Shown here: in pieces, positions 46,230-59,092 of the stretch
Layout: each line of letters opens with the position of its first letter
Position numbering within the stretch: position 1 is the first letter of the stretch
Source of the DNA: Perilla frutescens
Lineage: Eukaryota; Streptophyta; Magnoliopsida; Lamiales; Lamiaceae
Assembly (NCBI GenBank): GCA_026008535.1
Contig: BRKX01000014.1
Span: 5,641,001 to 5,705,000, forward strand
Length of the DNA: 64,000 nucleotides
Reading direction: 5' to 3'
Made by a program: the position numbers and the translations under genes
Notes under the pieces: generated by a model
Database searches by the model: none
The model's input: the letters and a program-made list of their open reading frames with translations, nothing else
What the model was told of the DNA's origin: nothing

Positions 46230-47425
46230 TGTTGGAGTTTTTTCAAATTAAACCACCACGGGATCATTGGTTGTTTATTAATCCATCTTCATGCATATCA
46301 TAATTTTATGTATCTTATATGAATTAATCTCGCCTAATCCAATTAGCATATAAGACATATTCAAATCTAATAAAGCGGAACTATAGAAATCGAATACAAC
46401 ATACAAATCGGTAGACGGGTTAAGGACAAGATTAAAGATCTAATCTTGTTGTTGAATTACATTGTGATCGGTGCCCTTACTCGTTATTCCACTCCAAGAT
46501 TTTCTGTTGTATTCCCGGACTGTGTCTCAAATACAAGGTGGACTGTAATCAACTGATACGGGTGTGGAATCTATGGAGAACTAGAGAGCAAAAGGAGGTT
46601 GAAAATTTTCCTATTAATTTTCATCCCCTCACCTTAATTAAATAGGGGAGGTGGCAAAAATTGCAGCCCTAGCCTTTACTGGGTTTGGGATTCCATCTCA
46701 AGTTCCATCTCCAGTCCACTTCAGTCTAATTGTGCTACAACAGGAATCTAGAAGAATATTAAATTGGCCTACTAATTTATTTAATTTTCAATATCCAATA
46801 AACTTAGGATATTATTAAATAAATTAAATATTACTTTTATTCCACTAAAGAAGTAATACTGACTTACCAATTTAATACATATTTGTGAATGTGCTTTCTC
46901 ATTTAGTTCAGCCATTTCTTGTGTTTAAGGTCTAGTGTTCATTAATTAATTATGTAAGCCTCTGACAGCTATAATTAATTAATATCTAAAACCTTGAGTA
47001 GTACCACATAAGCCTTATTTATGTACGGAATAAATTCCTCCTGCAGGGTTTCACACGAACTTGTGTTTCCTCAAGAGAACATCATCATCCTGGCGAACCA
47101 GGACACGGTGCTTATATATATTACACGACACATCATATATGCAAAAGCTATTACCCAAGATATCTAGCTTATTGATTCTATGAGAGAATCTTACCCATGG
47201 ATAAATCAAAGCAATAAACAAAGCATATATATGTTTATCAATAAATATAAGTTAAGAACCCGAACTCTATGGATCTTTGTTCTCTAACTTATAGTGTCAA
47301 AGTAGAGAACAGTATCCTATTGTGATCCTCCTCAATATACTAACACGTGTATTAGAATAATAAATTAGTCAAGACAAATTAACTATAAGATTATTCTACG
47401 GTGTATCGATGGTGTATTCAGGACC
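46230..47425 (-). repeat. Partial Copia LTR, cut by a second LTR
   Basis: It starts TGTTGGAG and follows the LTR at 47426-48861 up to the ggtgtattcaggacc position, then breaks off exactly where the second LTR begins. The missing end of this LTR is not found further right. Confidence 0.8.
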
Positions 47426-48861
47426 TGTTGGGGTTTTTTCGAATTAAACCACCGCAGGATCATTTGGATGTTCATTAACTCATGTTCATACAAATCATAA
47501 TTTTATGTTTCATGCATGTTTATACATGTCTAGCACAAAACCGTGCATAGCAAAAACGAATCTAATAAAGCGGAAAACATAGATTCGAATTACTTACAAT
47601 TATCAGACGGTCTCAGAACAAGATTATAGATCTAATCTTGTTGTTGAATGAAGATGAAACTGACGCCTCCTTCTCCTTGACAAGATCGGCGTCTCCTCCA
47701 CTGTATTCTACTCTGAGATCTTCTGTTGTATTCCCAGACTGAGTATCAGATACAAAGTGGGTTGTATACTACTGATAGAGTTGTGAAATCTGTGGATATC
47801 TTAAGAGACAAAGAGGGGATGAATAATATTCTTAAACTTTTCGTCTCCCCCCCTTATTAAATAGAGAGGTGGGTGAAAATATCAAGCCCTAACCCTACTG
47901 GGTTTGGACCTCTATCTCAAGTTCAATATCCAGTCCACTAACAGTTTATTTGGGCTACAACAAGGATCTAGAAGAATATTAAATTGGCCCACTAATTTAT
48001 TTAATTTTCAATATCCAATAAACTTAGGATATAATTAAATATTACTTTTATTCCACTGAAGAAGTAATACTGACCTACCAATTTAATACATATTTGCGAA
48101 TATGCTTTCTCCTTTAGTTCAGCCATTCTCCATGTTTAAGATATAATGTTCATTAATTAATTATGTCAGCCTCTGACAGCCATAATCAATAACATCTAAA
48201 ACCTTGAGTAGTACCACACAAGCTTTATCATGTACAAAATAAATTCCACCTGCAGGGTTTCAACATGAACTTGTGTTTCCTCAAGAGAACATCATCAATC
48301 TGGCGCACAAGGTCATAGTGCTCATGCATATTGCACGACACATCATGTATACACTATTATTACCCAAGATATCGAGTTTATTAATCCACGAAAGGATCTC
48401 ACCCATTGATAAGTCAAAGAAATCAGTAATGTACACATATGCTCGACAACAAAATATGAGTTCAGAACCTGAACTCTGTGGATCTTTATTCTCTCACTAT
48501 CAGGGTCAGAGTAGAGATTAGTATCCTATCGTGATCCTCCTTAATACACTAACAAGTGTACTAGAATAATCAGTTAGCCAAGATAAACTAACTTATCAGA
48601 TTATTCTACGGTGTACCGATGGTATGTTCAGGACCATCTAAGCCGTGAGCTCTTTAATACAATACAAGGTTCAAATGATATGATCTTACCGTATGACTCT
48701 CCACACCATATCATCTACAATGTAAGTATATGGAACATTGCATAGAACAATTATATAAAATAATCTAAATGCAAATAGTGACTGCAATAACTTTCAATCC
48801 ATATCATCATATCATCAGAAAAGTATACAAAGACATGTCTTTCCAGTATACAAAACTAACA
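47426..48861 (-). repeat. 3' LTR of the minus-strand Copia element
   Basis: On the plus strand it runs from TGTTGGGG to ACTAACA (1,436 bp) and is followed by a polypurine tract. It belongs to the same family as the solo LTR at 603-2066. Confidence 0.85.
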
Positions 48862-48874
48862 ATCTCCCACTTAT
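48862..48874 (-). other. Polypurine tract of the minus-strand Copia element
   Basis: Read on the minus strand it is TAAGTGGGAGAT directly before the LTR, a common Copia arrangement. Confidence 0.75.
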
Positions 48875-48937
48875 ACTTGAAGCATGTCTTTCAAGCATAA
48901 AAACAAACTGGCTAACTCTCCAATCTAAACTATAGAC

Positions 48938-51900
48938 TCAAACTGCGCCACCAGGTCTGCATCCCACTCCTATTTTCTCCACGTGACCATCAAAGGTCTT
49001 AGCCAGCAGGCTCTTCATGAATGGATCAGTCAGGTTGTCCTCTGATGCAATATTGACCACCGCCACATCTTCTCTCTTAACAATTTCTCATATAAGATGG
49101 TACTTTCTCTCTATGTGTTTACTTACCTTGTGGGCTCTAGGTTCCTTCGAGTTTGCCACTGCACCAGAATTATCACAGTATATCGTAATAGTGTTAGGTA
49201 ACTTAGGAACCACGCTCAAGCCTATTACAAAACTGCGGACCCAGACATCCTCTTTTGTAGCCTCAGAGGCAGCTACATACTCGGCTTTCATAGTGGAATT
49301 AGCAATGTATTTCTGCTTTATGCTTCTCCATGTAATGGCTTCATCTCCTAAGGTAAACACGTTGCCCGAGGTAGATTTACTCTGATCTTTGTCAGATTGA
49401 AAATCTGAGTCCGTATAACTCAAAGGCACTAGACTATCAAAGCGGAACACCAACATGTAATCTCGAGTCCTTTTAAGATACTTGAGAATGTTTTTGACCG
49501 CAGTCTAGTGACCTTGTCCAGGGGTTAGACTGATATCTGCTTACCATGCCAACGACATAGCATATATCAGGCCTAGTGCATATCATGTCATACATTAAAC
49601 TTTCTACAGCCAAAGCATATAGTACTTTCTTCATATTTTCTATCTAAGACTGTGTTTGGGGACACATTTCCTTAGATAGATGAATTCCATGCCTGTAAGA
49701 TATAAAACCTTTCTTGGAATCTTGCATGTCAAACCTAGCCAGCACTGTATCGATATAAGTCACCTGGGACAGACATAACATCATTTTCTGATGATCTCGA
49801 ATGATCTTGATGCCAAGGACATGTCCGATTTCACCCAGATCCTTCATATCGAACTGCTTGGACAACCACACCCTAATGTTCGACAATGTCTTTTTACTGC
49901 TTCCAATAACTAAGATATCATCAACATAAAGTACAAGAAAACCACGACATTTCAGTCATATTTCTTGTACACACAGCTCTCATCTGGACTTTACACGAAT
50001 CCATATGATTGGATAACTTTGTCAAATTGGATGTTCTAAGATCTCGATGCCTGCTTAAATCCATAAATGGATCTCTTAAGCTTACACACCAAGTGCTCTT
50101 AGCCTTTAGCAATGAATCCCTCTGGTTACTTCATGTGAATGTTTTCTTCAAGACTTCCATTTAGGAAAGCGATCTTGACATCCATCTGCCAGATCTCATA
50201 ATCCAAATGAGCAGCAATTGACAAGAGAATTCGGATTGACTTAAGCATGGCTACCGGCGAAAAGGTTTCCTCATAATCGATCCTTTCTTTCTGAGTGTAC
50301 TTTTTCACCACCAATCTTGCCTTGAAGGTTTCAACCTTCCCGTCAGGTCCTCTTTTGCACTTGTAGACCCACTTACAGCCAATGGATTTTACCCCATCAA
50401 GTGGTTCTACTAGTTTCCAGACTTGATTGCGATCTATAGATCTAATCTCAGACTCCATTGCAGTTTTCCAAGAATCTGCATCTTTATCTTGAATTACCTC
50501 ATCATAGGTCCTGGGATCCAATTCATTTAGTCCCTCTGAGAAATTTGAAGCCTCTCCCAGACCAATTAATCTCTCGGGTTAGCGTACAACCCTCCCACTG
50601 TGACGAGGTAGTTCTCGTACTTCTGTGACACATTGTGCAGTGTCTGGTGGTAACTCTTTTTATACCACTGGTGTAGGATTTGATCCTTCCCCTTTTAACT
50701 CCTCAAGAAAGATTTGACTCCTTGGTTTATGGTTTATGACATAGTCTTCCTCTAAGAATCGAGCATTGATGATGATAATGATCTTCTGATCCTTAGGACT
50801 ATAAAATAAACCACCTTTCGTTCCTCTAGGATATCCAACGAACAACCTTACATTAGTACGAGGAGCCATCTTATCAACTTCCTTATCCAACATGTATGAT
50901 GGGCTATCCCAAATCCTAATATGGTTCGAACTGGGCTTTCATCCAGACCATATATAGTTCTGTCGGCATAGAAGAAACTGATTTTGATGGAACCAAGTTA
51001 AGAATATAGGCTGCTGTTTCTAGGTCATATCCCCAAAATGAAATAGGCAGCTCAGAACATCATCGATTTGACCATCTCTAACAGAGTTCTATTCCTTCTT
51101 TCCGCCACGTCATTCTGTTGTGGCATTCCTAGCGTAGTCAACTGGGAAGTAATCCCAGTCTCTGCCATGTAATCCCTAAATTCGTTTGAGAGATACTCAC
51201 TACCACGATTAGAATGCAGTGACTTGATACTTCTGTATGTCTGTTTCTCCACTTTCGCCTTAAACTCTTTGAATTTCTCAAAGCATTCAGACTTGCGACG
51301 CAACAGGTAGATATATCCATATCTTGAGTAATCATCAATCAGAGTGATGAAATACTCGAACCCTCCTCAAGCTTGAACTGACATAGAGCCGCACAAGTCA
51401 GAGTGAATCAAATATAATATCCCTTCGAATCAATTTCTTTTTGACTCGAAAGGATGCTTGGTCATCTGACCTTCCAAACAGGATTCACACAAATGAAACG
51501 ATTCCAGTACCAAAGAAGATAATGGTCCATCATTTACAAGCCTTTGTATCCTTTTAAGGTTGATGTGACCGAGCCTTAGGTGCCAAAGATAGGTTTGATT
51601 CAAGTCTGAAGGTTCTTTTCTTTTGTAAAGTTAATGATCGATGTATTCAGAAGTTGTCTTTGTGTAGTGTTTTCAATTGGTTTAAGAAAGTATATGTGTC
51701 CATCCAATATGCCAGAACAGATAAATTGTTTATCACTGAAGATAATTACTTTGTTATCAAAAGAAACAGAATATCCATCCATAATCAATTTAGAAACTAA
51801 AATTAAGTTTCGCCTAAAACCAGGCATATAAAGACAATCTTTCAAAACCAAAGTTCTATCACTACTGAAAGGTAAAACAACGTCTCCCACTGCAATAGCC

Positions 51901-52030
51901 GTCACTCTCGTAGCATTGCCTATGTAGACGGTGATCTCATTCTCACTTAGCTATCTTTTTACCAGGAACCCCTGCAAAGACATGCAAATATAATCAGTAG
52001 CTCCAGTATCTACTACCCATGACTGGGTAG
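48938..52030 (-). pseudogene. Copia protease-integrase-RT-RNase H polyprotein, broken
   Basis: Reading from 52030: protease active site VVDTGATD is intact, followed by a stop. The LYMPGFRRNLILVSKL segment lies at 51840-51780. The integrase zinc finger (WHLRLGH, then LCESC) lies at about 51570-51490. The integrase core has a first Asp in SDLCG, but the second catalytic Asp is Asn in SNRGSEYL, and the Glu remains in AERRNRTL. RT follows (50521-50126, then 49950-49644) with MDVKIAFLNG and an intact YVDD at about 49920. RNase H keeps TDSDF, MKAEYVAA and YCDNSGA, and the protein ends at 48938. Stops and frame changes are scattered. The lineage was not resolved, but it is not the Sirevirus type. 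Confidence 0.9.
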
Positions 52031-52884
52031 ATCAAGTTGCTAAACATGTTTCTACAACCAGAGTGTGAGATATACCTCTCTTCTTTTTCTTATTAGGGCA
52101 CACCGCCTTCCAGTGACCTGGTTGGCCGCACTTGAAGCACTTAGTCTTTGACTTGAACTCCTTAGGAGGAATCTTCGCCTCTGGCTTCTTCACCTTAAGC
52201 GCCTTATCTGCAGCCTTCTTGGGTGCATATCTCTTCTTCTTTTTCACACCAGAAGAAAACGCCCCTTTCTCAGCTATGTGGGTCTCAGGATTGCTCTTTT
52301 GGAGCAATTCAGCCGCCTAAAGGTCTATGAGCAATTTAGTCAAGAAAACATCTTTCTTGATCATATTGAAGTTCAACCTGAACTGCTCAAACTTCGAGGA
52401 CAAGCTATGAAGAATGATGCCGATTTGAGAATTGGCGTTCAGATATCTACCCAAGGTCCGATCTCAGCCAGATACCCCATCATCGTGAGAACGTGATCCT
52501 TAACAGATGTGGAGTCAGCCATTTTCACATCCATCAATTTTTTCATTGCCAAATGGTGTGCCGAGCGATTTTGATAATCGAAGAGCTTCTTAAGATTGAA
52601 CATTATATCATAAGCGGTCTTCATAGGCTGATGTTGATGTTGCAACACATTCAACATGGATGCCAGAATGTAACAGCGCACTATCTCATCAGACTTGACC
52701 CACTTATCATATATAACCTTTTGGGCTTCGTCAGAACCCTCATCTTGCTTCTCAGAACATACCTCTTCAAGTACGAACTTGTGTCCCTCAGCAACTAGGA
52801 CAAGGTTAAGGTTACGAATCCAATCATTGTAGTTTTCACCGACGAATTTTTTCTTTGAGAATTGAGGACAGATTGGAGACTGTC
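52031..52884 (-). pseudogene. Copia gag, broken
   Basis: An ATG at 52884-52882 (MTVSNLSS) is followed within about 30 bases by a one-base frame change into KKKFVGENYNDWIRNL. The capsid-like region continues through MRCYILASMLNVLQHQ and ends in a stop near 52439. The zinc knuckle CFKCGQPGHWKAVC at about 52120 is complete (CX2CX4HX4C), preceded by a Lys-rich linker. Confidence 0.88.
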
Positions 52885-54266
52885 ATTGATGATGTGGAAT
52901 AATTGAAATTTAAACATGCAGTACAGTCACAATCTTTAGGATAAATAGTATATAATCGAAAGCCTCATAAAAATTATATACTTTTCCACGACACTTTAAA
53001 AACGTTTTCTATAAGCCACGATAGTGCGAACATTTATTAAATTCATTTTTAAATAGGTTATTAAACCTTTAATTTGCCTCAAGTTGAGTTTTCTTACAAC
53101 AAGCAAATTAATAGCTGGATAATTAACACGGTCATATAATCATCTAACTGATAAGCTACGATCGTGTGGACGTTTATCAATTTATTATATCTAAGTGTGA
53201 ACACCATTATCTTCGCACCAAGATCATTATTTTGAATTTAACTACTCCAGATAGAGGAGTCAGTTAGTTCGAATAATGTTCTACAGCTATCCTTTTAGGA
53301 AATTTAATTTCTAGAGAAATCTGTGATGTGACACATACGATATGGAGGAAGACCGATGTCAATGCGCATGCCCATCACTTCTCAATTAAATCAGATTTAA
53401 TAGAGACTGTATGAGATTTCTACATACTTTGGTATGAATCTCTCCCACTTAGTTATTTATGCTTGAGGTTTCATTTTATTCCATTTTAAGAACATGCAAA
53501 CATCACATAAAATTATAAGCATACATTGCATGCTTCACAACAACATAATAAGAAATAGTAATATTCAAATTATCATGACTTATATCTCATGTTGATTGAT
53601 GAGATAAAACAAGAAAGACAGCTTCGGAACAGGGCTTGGCCGCCGCCCCTTCTCACCGCGCCTCGCCGGAACCCTAGCTCCAATTAGGACTTCGGGACGT
53701 GAACCGCTGAACCTTCCTTCTTGGTGTTGTACTACTTTCCTTCTTTGAGTTGATCTCCGATCTTTATTCAATACAGACGATCTATTCCAAAAGAAAAAAT
53801 CAACTATTTCTAGAATAAAAATTACAACTCAAAAACTTGGTCTAATAATTTTATTTCTATTACATTAAAACAACATAAAATAAAACCTAGACCTAATCCA
53901 TGGATTTTCTCATGGATTAAAATTCACGTAGCCAAATCGGCATACGGCCAATCATTCATTCAACATAAACATACATCATATAAATAAATGGAGCCATGAT
54001 AGTTGGTAAACCTGCAACCAAACAAAGTCTACAAATCCAACAATCATATTTATATGATTCACATAAAATAACATATGATATCTATGCATGAATAATAATA
54101 TTAGAATATTACAATTAATTAAATTAATAAATTCAAAATTATTCACAAGATAAAAGTTGAAAATTAAAATAATTATCCACCAATTAAAATCTTGTATTTT
54201 TCAAAAATATCACAAAAATAAATCTGAAAATTAATTAAAATTATCCACCAAATTTATTTAATATTT
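52885..54266. other. Sequence upstream of the Copia gag; no 5' LTR found
   Basis: No LTR copy and no tRNA primer-binding site (TGGTATCAGAGC complement) adjoins the gag start, so the 5' end of this Copia is missing or rearranged. Sequence near 53450 (ctctcccacttagtt) resembles the tract at 48862 and may be another element's 3' edge. Short GC-rich open frames at 53590-53770 have no recognisable domain. Confidence 0.4.
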
Positions 54267-55133
54267 TCGAACCACCCTAATTAATTAATATTTGGAAATC
54301 TTGATATAGATCAAAGGTCTATCCCAAATAAAGAGGTGGCATGCTTTACAACCATCACCTCATAAATATACGTGTCAGCCATTACCTTGTTTTGATCTCA
54401 ATTTCTTTCTTAATCTTCACCCATTTCTCTCTCTATCTCAATTCTTTAATTTTTCATTCTATCATCCATAAAATCCAGTCGGTGATAGAAGTTGTAGTCG
54501 GCCATGGTTCTTTCCTCCGACGAAGCTCGACATCAAATTAAAGCACTTGTGGTAATCTTCTTTTCTTCACCAACAATTTCAATTCTGTGGTAGTTTAGCC
54601 TTCGAAATCCAGTTAAAACCAAGTATTTGGTTGTAAATAAATTCTGAAAATAAATGATGATGGTGTTGTCTTCAATCTTAAATTCTAGTTTCAAGGATGC
54701 TCTGAAATATTTTTAATGATTTGAATGTATAATTTTGTATTCGAATATATCAAATTCCATTTAAAAATTAAAGAAATCAAATTTCGTAAAGAAAGTCCGT
54801 TTAGAAGGCAGCAACTTGAGTTTTAAAGTTTAACTTTAAAATTCTTGTTTTGATTGATTATTTTTATAAATAAAAGATTAAATAGATTTTGGTTAATGAG
54901 ATTGATTTTAAAAGAAATTGGTACGGTGAAGACATTTGGATTTGAGAAATAAATTATGAAGGAAATCGAACTGAGAGTTTCTTTCTTTTCAATTTTGAAA
55001 TAATTTGTTGTTCTTAATGTTATATTGGAATTGTTTTAAATTTGTTTAAAATATTAAAATTATTGTGGAAAGTCAGAAAATGTGTGCATGTGTGGGTAGC
55101 CTTTTGATAAAGGGATTTGATTATGGACTTATA

Positions 55134-57798
55134 CTCCCTCCGTCCCATTTATATAGTCCATCTTCAACTCGCACGTAGATTAAAAATATTTATGAAAACT
55201 AGAAATAAAAGCTAAACTTCCAATTTTAACCTTATTTAATGAAAATTGATAAAACTTAATTTTTAGCTCAACTTTAATGTATTAATTTTTTGAAACAAAG
55301 AAAATATACAATTAATGATCTAAATTAAAACTTACAATATCTATAAGTACTTAAAAGATTTTATATTATTGACATTCAAATGTTTTTTCTACAAAAATGG
55401 AAGGGACATCCTACAAAATTTTCATAAAATTCAATTTTAAATTTTTATAAACTATGGGCTAAAATTTCATTCTTTTCTTCAAAAAGTCATGCGCCAAAAA
55501 CTACCATTGATTTTAGAATATGCGCCAAACTTATTTTCAAAAGTTATTAGAGACATTATAAATGGAGAATCACTTGAATATGAATGTATCAAGTACGAAT
55601 ACTATAACTCTAGAAAAATGAATCCAAAATCTAGAGGCTCTTCAATTGATTTAAATATGTTGTTCGAAAATAGCAATTCTTCAAATGAAAATTCTCTTTC
55701 TCCAACTTATTGTCTTGATATTGATCTCAATGAAGCTCCTGAAGAAGAAAGGGAGGTTCTCATGGGACCAAAGAAGAAAAAATTTAGCAGTGAACAAAAG
55801 CGGGCAATTTTTGAGTCACTTCTCCGCCAAGAAAAAGGATGGTAAATTACCAAGAGGAGTACTAAAAGAGGTTGCATATTTATTTTCTGTATGCCCTAAA
55901 TCAGTTTCAAGAATCTGGCGTGAAGGAAATAATTTTTGTACCACAACTCGACATGCAATGAACTTCTCTAACAAGCTCGTCGGCAGGAACGGTTGAAAGC
56001 GCATTGAGATAGATCTTGACAAAATAAAGGATATCTCTCTTCGTCGCAGAACAAATATCAGATCATTATCTGTTGCTTTAGGCATGTCCAAATCCACAGT
56101 ACATAGGAGGGTTCAAGATGGAAATATCCGACCACACTCGAATGCGGTTAAACCTTATTTGTTAGGTGAAAACAAGAAGGCTAGGTTAGAATTTTGTTTG
56201 TCAATGGTCGACAAAGGTACAATTTTATCTACCCCTACTTTCATTGATATGTATAATCGGGTTCATATTGATGAAAAATGGTTCTATATATCGAAAGATT
56301 CTCAAAAGTATTATCTCCACCCGGATGAACAAGAGCTCTTAAGAACATGCAAAAGCAAGTGGTTCATTCTAAAGATAATGTTTTTGGCTGCTGTTGCATG
56401 TCCATGAATAGATGCTACTACAGGCGAAAATTTTGATGGAAAAATTGGAATATGGCCATTTGTGTCAGAAGAACCAGCGAAACGGAATAGCAGAAATCGT
56501 ATAGCAGGGACTGTTGAAATGAAGCTTATTTTGTCGATCAACAAAGATGTTATTCGCTCATGTATCATTCAAAAGTTGATTCCTTCAATCAAAGAAAAAT
56601 GGCCAAACTCAAACTGTGGGACAATATATATCCAACAAGACAATGCAAGACCACATTTAAATGTCAACGATTTAGAATTCGCAAAAACATCAAAGATGGA
56701 TGGATTTGATATACGTTTATGTTGTCAACCGCCAAATAGCCCAGATTTAAACGTCTTAGATCTTGGTTTCTTTAGAGCCATCGATTCGATTCAACACCGA
56801 GAATCTCCATTAACAGTTGAGGAATTAGTTGTGGCGGTTGAAGATGCTTTCTACAAATTTCCCAGTGAAGAGTTGAACAATGTTTTCTTAACGTTACAGT
56901 CATGCATGGTTGAGATTATGAGGCATGCAGGTGGTAATGGTTATAAGATTCCTCACATGAACAAGCATAAATTGATGAGACAAGAACAATTACCAAGCTG
57001 CATTACATTTAAAAATGAAATACTGGATTTGGTGAATAAGGCTATGTTTCAATAAAAGAACAAGTCTATTTGCTACATCTCAGCTGTCTTCATCAACCGA
57101 ATTGGAAGACCACATTAGTTCTACTTCTTTACATTCATTCTTTCTCCTTGTTCTTCACTATCTTTGTAAACTCGATCGATGGACTTGAACAGAAGATCAA
57201 TCTTTGTGGTAGTTTTGCAAATGAAAGTTTCGGTTGCTTTTGGTACGTAGATTTTTAACATGTGAGACACTGTAAGATAAATATGTTGAGAAGGTGATAT
57301 GTAGCCTTCATCCCTTGGTAGCTCATTCAAATCCAAAAACACCTTGTTTCTTGTTTCTTATTTTTTGAGATCAAAATTTTGGCTTTTCATATTTGTCGTG
57401 GTTATAAATTTTAGTAGACTTGTCATTTAAAAGTCATACAAGCATTCCCTCAACAACAACAAAAAAAACCATATATACATGCATGGAAGATGAAAGAAAA
57501 GGGATTTTTTATTTTCATGAAGTGCAAATACAATGAATATCAATAGAATTGATCAAATTCAAGTACATGCAAATTAATTTATTCAATTTTAATTAATGTT
57601 TCTCTTTTTTTAAAAAAATAACATTTAAGATTTATAACTTTCACAAACTTAAATGTTTAATTTTTTTTTAATTTCCAAAACTTAATAAGGGCATAATTGT
57701 ACATTTCTATTAAAAATAATACTACTTATAGTAATAGGACTATATAATCAGGACACCTCTAAATAGAAATGTGGACTATATAAATGGGACGGAGGGAA
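55134..57798 (+). mobile_element. Mariner-like (Tc1/mariner) transposon in the 5' LTR
   Basis: Inverted termini CTCCCTCCGTCCCATTTATA and TATAAATGGGACGGAGGGAA, flanked by TA on both sides (55132-55133 and 57799-57800). The empty site gactta-TA-tgtaattt is preserved in the 3' LTR copy at about 63820-63835. Length 2,665 bp, with one decayed transposase gene. Confidence 0.95.
55489..57055 (+). pseudogene. Mariner-like transposase (plant DD39D type), inactivated
   Basis: The first part reads in one frame from ATG 55489 to about 55838 (MGPKKKKFSSEQKRAIFES, a helix-turn-helix region). A frameshift in an A-run at 55836-55841 moves to the next frame. That frame continues with a second helix-turn-helix (KSTVHRRVQDG) and the catalytic residues: Asp in VHIDEKWFY, Asp in YIQQDNARPH, and Asp in PPNSPDLNVLDLGFF. 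The spacing agrees with the plant mariner DD39D class. Two TGA stops remain (55994-55996 and 56405-56407), both at points where CGA would fit, as expected from CpG decay. The gene ends in a stop at 57053-57055. Not functional as it stands. Confidence 0.93.
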
Positions 57799-59077
57799 TA
57801 TGTAATTTCAAATGTTTTACTTGAAATCTAAAGATTATCAAATTCTTCTATATTATCCCTACAATTGCAATCAGATTCATTTCGTGAATTTACTATCATT
57901 GAAGGTCTAGTAATTTTTTTTCCAACTATAATACAAAAGTTTGATTCATTCTTATTCCCGGTGCATTGTAATTTTACAATATATCAAATTCACAACATTC
58001 TTTCTTTTATCTATGTTTCATTTCTCGTTGATTCCTAAACTTTTAGGAAAACCTTTATTAATGTATCATTAGCTTTTAGCTATCAGTGATTAGCCGAGAC
58101 GAGCTTCCTAAGTTAAAATCTCATTAGATTGTAGGTCAAAGAGCAGCAAGGCACAATTCAAGGTTCAGTTTAAGCTTTTCAATATAGAGCAATATTCGTA
58201 AGCATCGAGATCATTAAGGTGGGTTTTGCTAACTAAAATCTTTATTTTTAAATGCTTTCATCCATATTTGATTTACGACTATTTTTCGCTCTTCGTGGAT
58301 ATGATTTGACCTGCATGATGAATTCTAGCATGGTCAAGTATATTGAAAGATAGTTATGTGATCACATAGGATCTATATCCATGCATTATTAATTGAGCGC
58401 ATTAGCTTTTGAATAAATATATTTTAAGTGCATTGGCATGGGAATTTATATTGATTTATCGACTTTTGAATAACTATTCTTAAGCGCATGGGCATTTGAA
58501 TGAATATTTATTTATCGGCTTTTGAATAGATATTCTTAAGCGCATGGACATGGTTATAAATATTGAATTATTGAATTTTGATATGAAAAATCTTTGCATG
58601 TGTTTGGACAAACACGATAAACCCACTGAGTATTTTCTGGCACTCAGCCCACGTTTTCTAAAATATTTTTCAGGTGCAAGGTGATGCAGGCAGCTGACAT
58701 GGACATATGAGTTCTTTAAAGTATTGACTATGTCGAAAATTGTATTTTGAATGTAGAATGTTGACTTTAGTCAATATTTTGTTATATTATGCTTCCGCTG
58801 AATGTTTTTTTTAAATATTTAAGATTAAAATCTTTCATGTCCCACCGTTATTGTGGACTCATTCAAATATTTGACTTCCAATATTGACTAGTCATTTGTG
58901 AAATATGTTTGTGATTGGTTGTTTGAAAAGTCTTCCCAGATGATAATAGGTTGATCTTATATTTAAAGAGATTACCTTTAAAATATTTTCTTTTTCAAGG
59001 TAAAATGATTATGAAATTAGGAACTTAATTTAATCTTGTGTAGCGCCTTAGATTTCTGGAATTGGGGTGTTATAGTA

Positions 59078-59092
59078 TGGTATCAGAGCGGG
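59078..59092 (+). other. Primer-binding site of the Gypsy-type element
   Basis: TGGTATCAGAGCGGG, complementary to the 3' end of initiator Met tRNA, three bases after the 5' LTR. Confidence 0.92.

Larger units (their letters stand above)
54267..59074 (+). repeat. 5' LTR of the Gypsy-type element, interrupted by a mariner element
   Basis: 54333-55131 matches 61390-62162 plus 63796-63826 of the 3' LTR, and 57801 onwards matches 63827-64000. Between them is the mariner at 55134-57798. The 3' edge GGGGTGTTATA lies three bases before the primer-binding site. The exact left edge (about 54267) is judged from a weak match of accaccctaattaatta to the TGTAACACCCC start of the 3' LTR. Confidence 0.75.

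Noticed and set aside
53580..53771. Arg-rich minus-strand frame as a small gene
   Set aside because: No start context, no family, and it lies in the disordered region upstream of a decayed Copia gag.
54341..54541. 66-residue frame repeated at 61398-61598 as a duplicated gene
   Set aside because: Both lie at the same place in the two LTRs of one retrotransposon, so duplication comes from the LTR structure, and the frame has no recognised domain.
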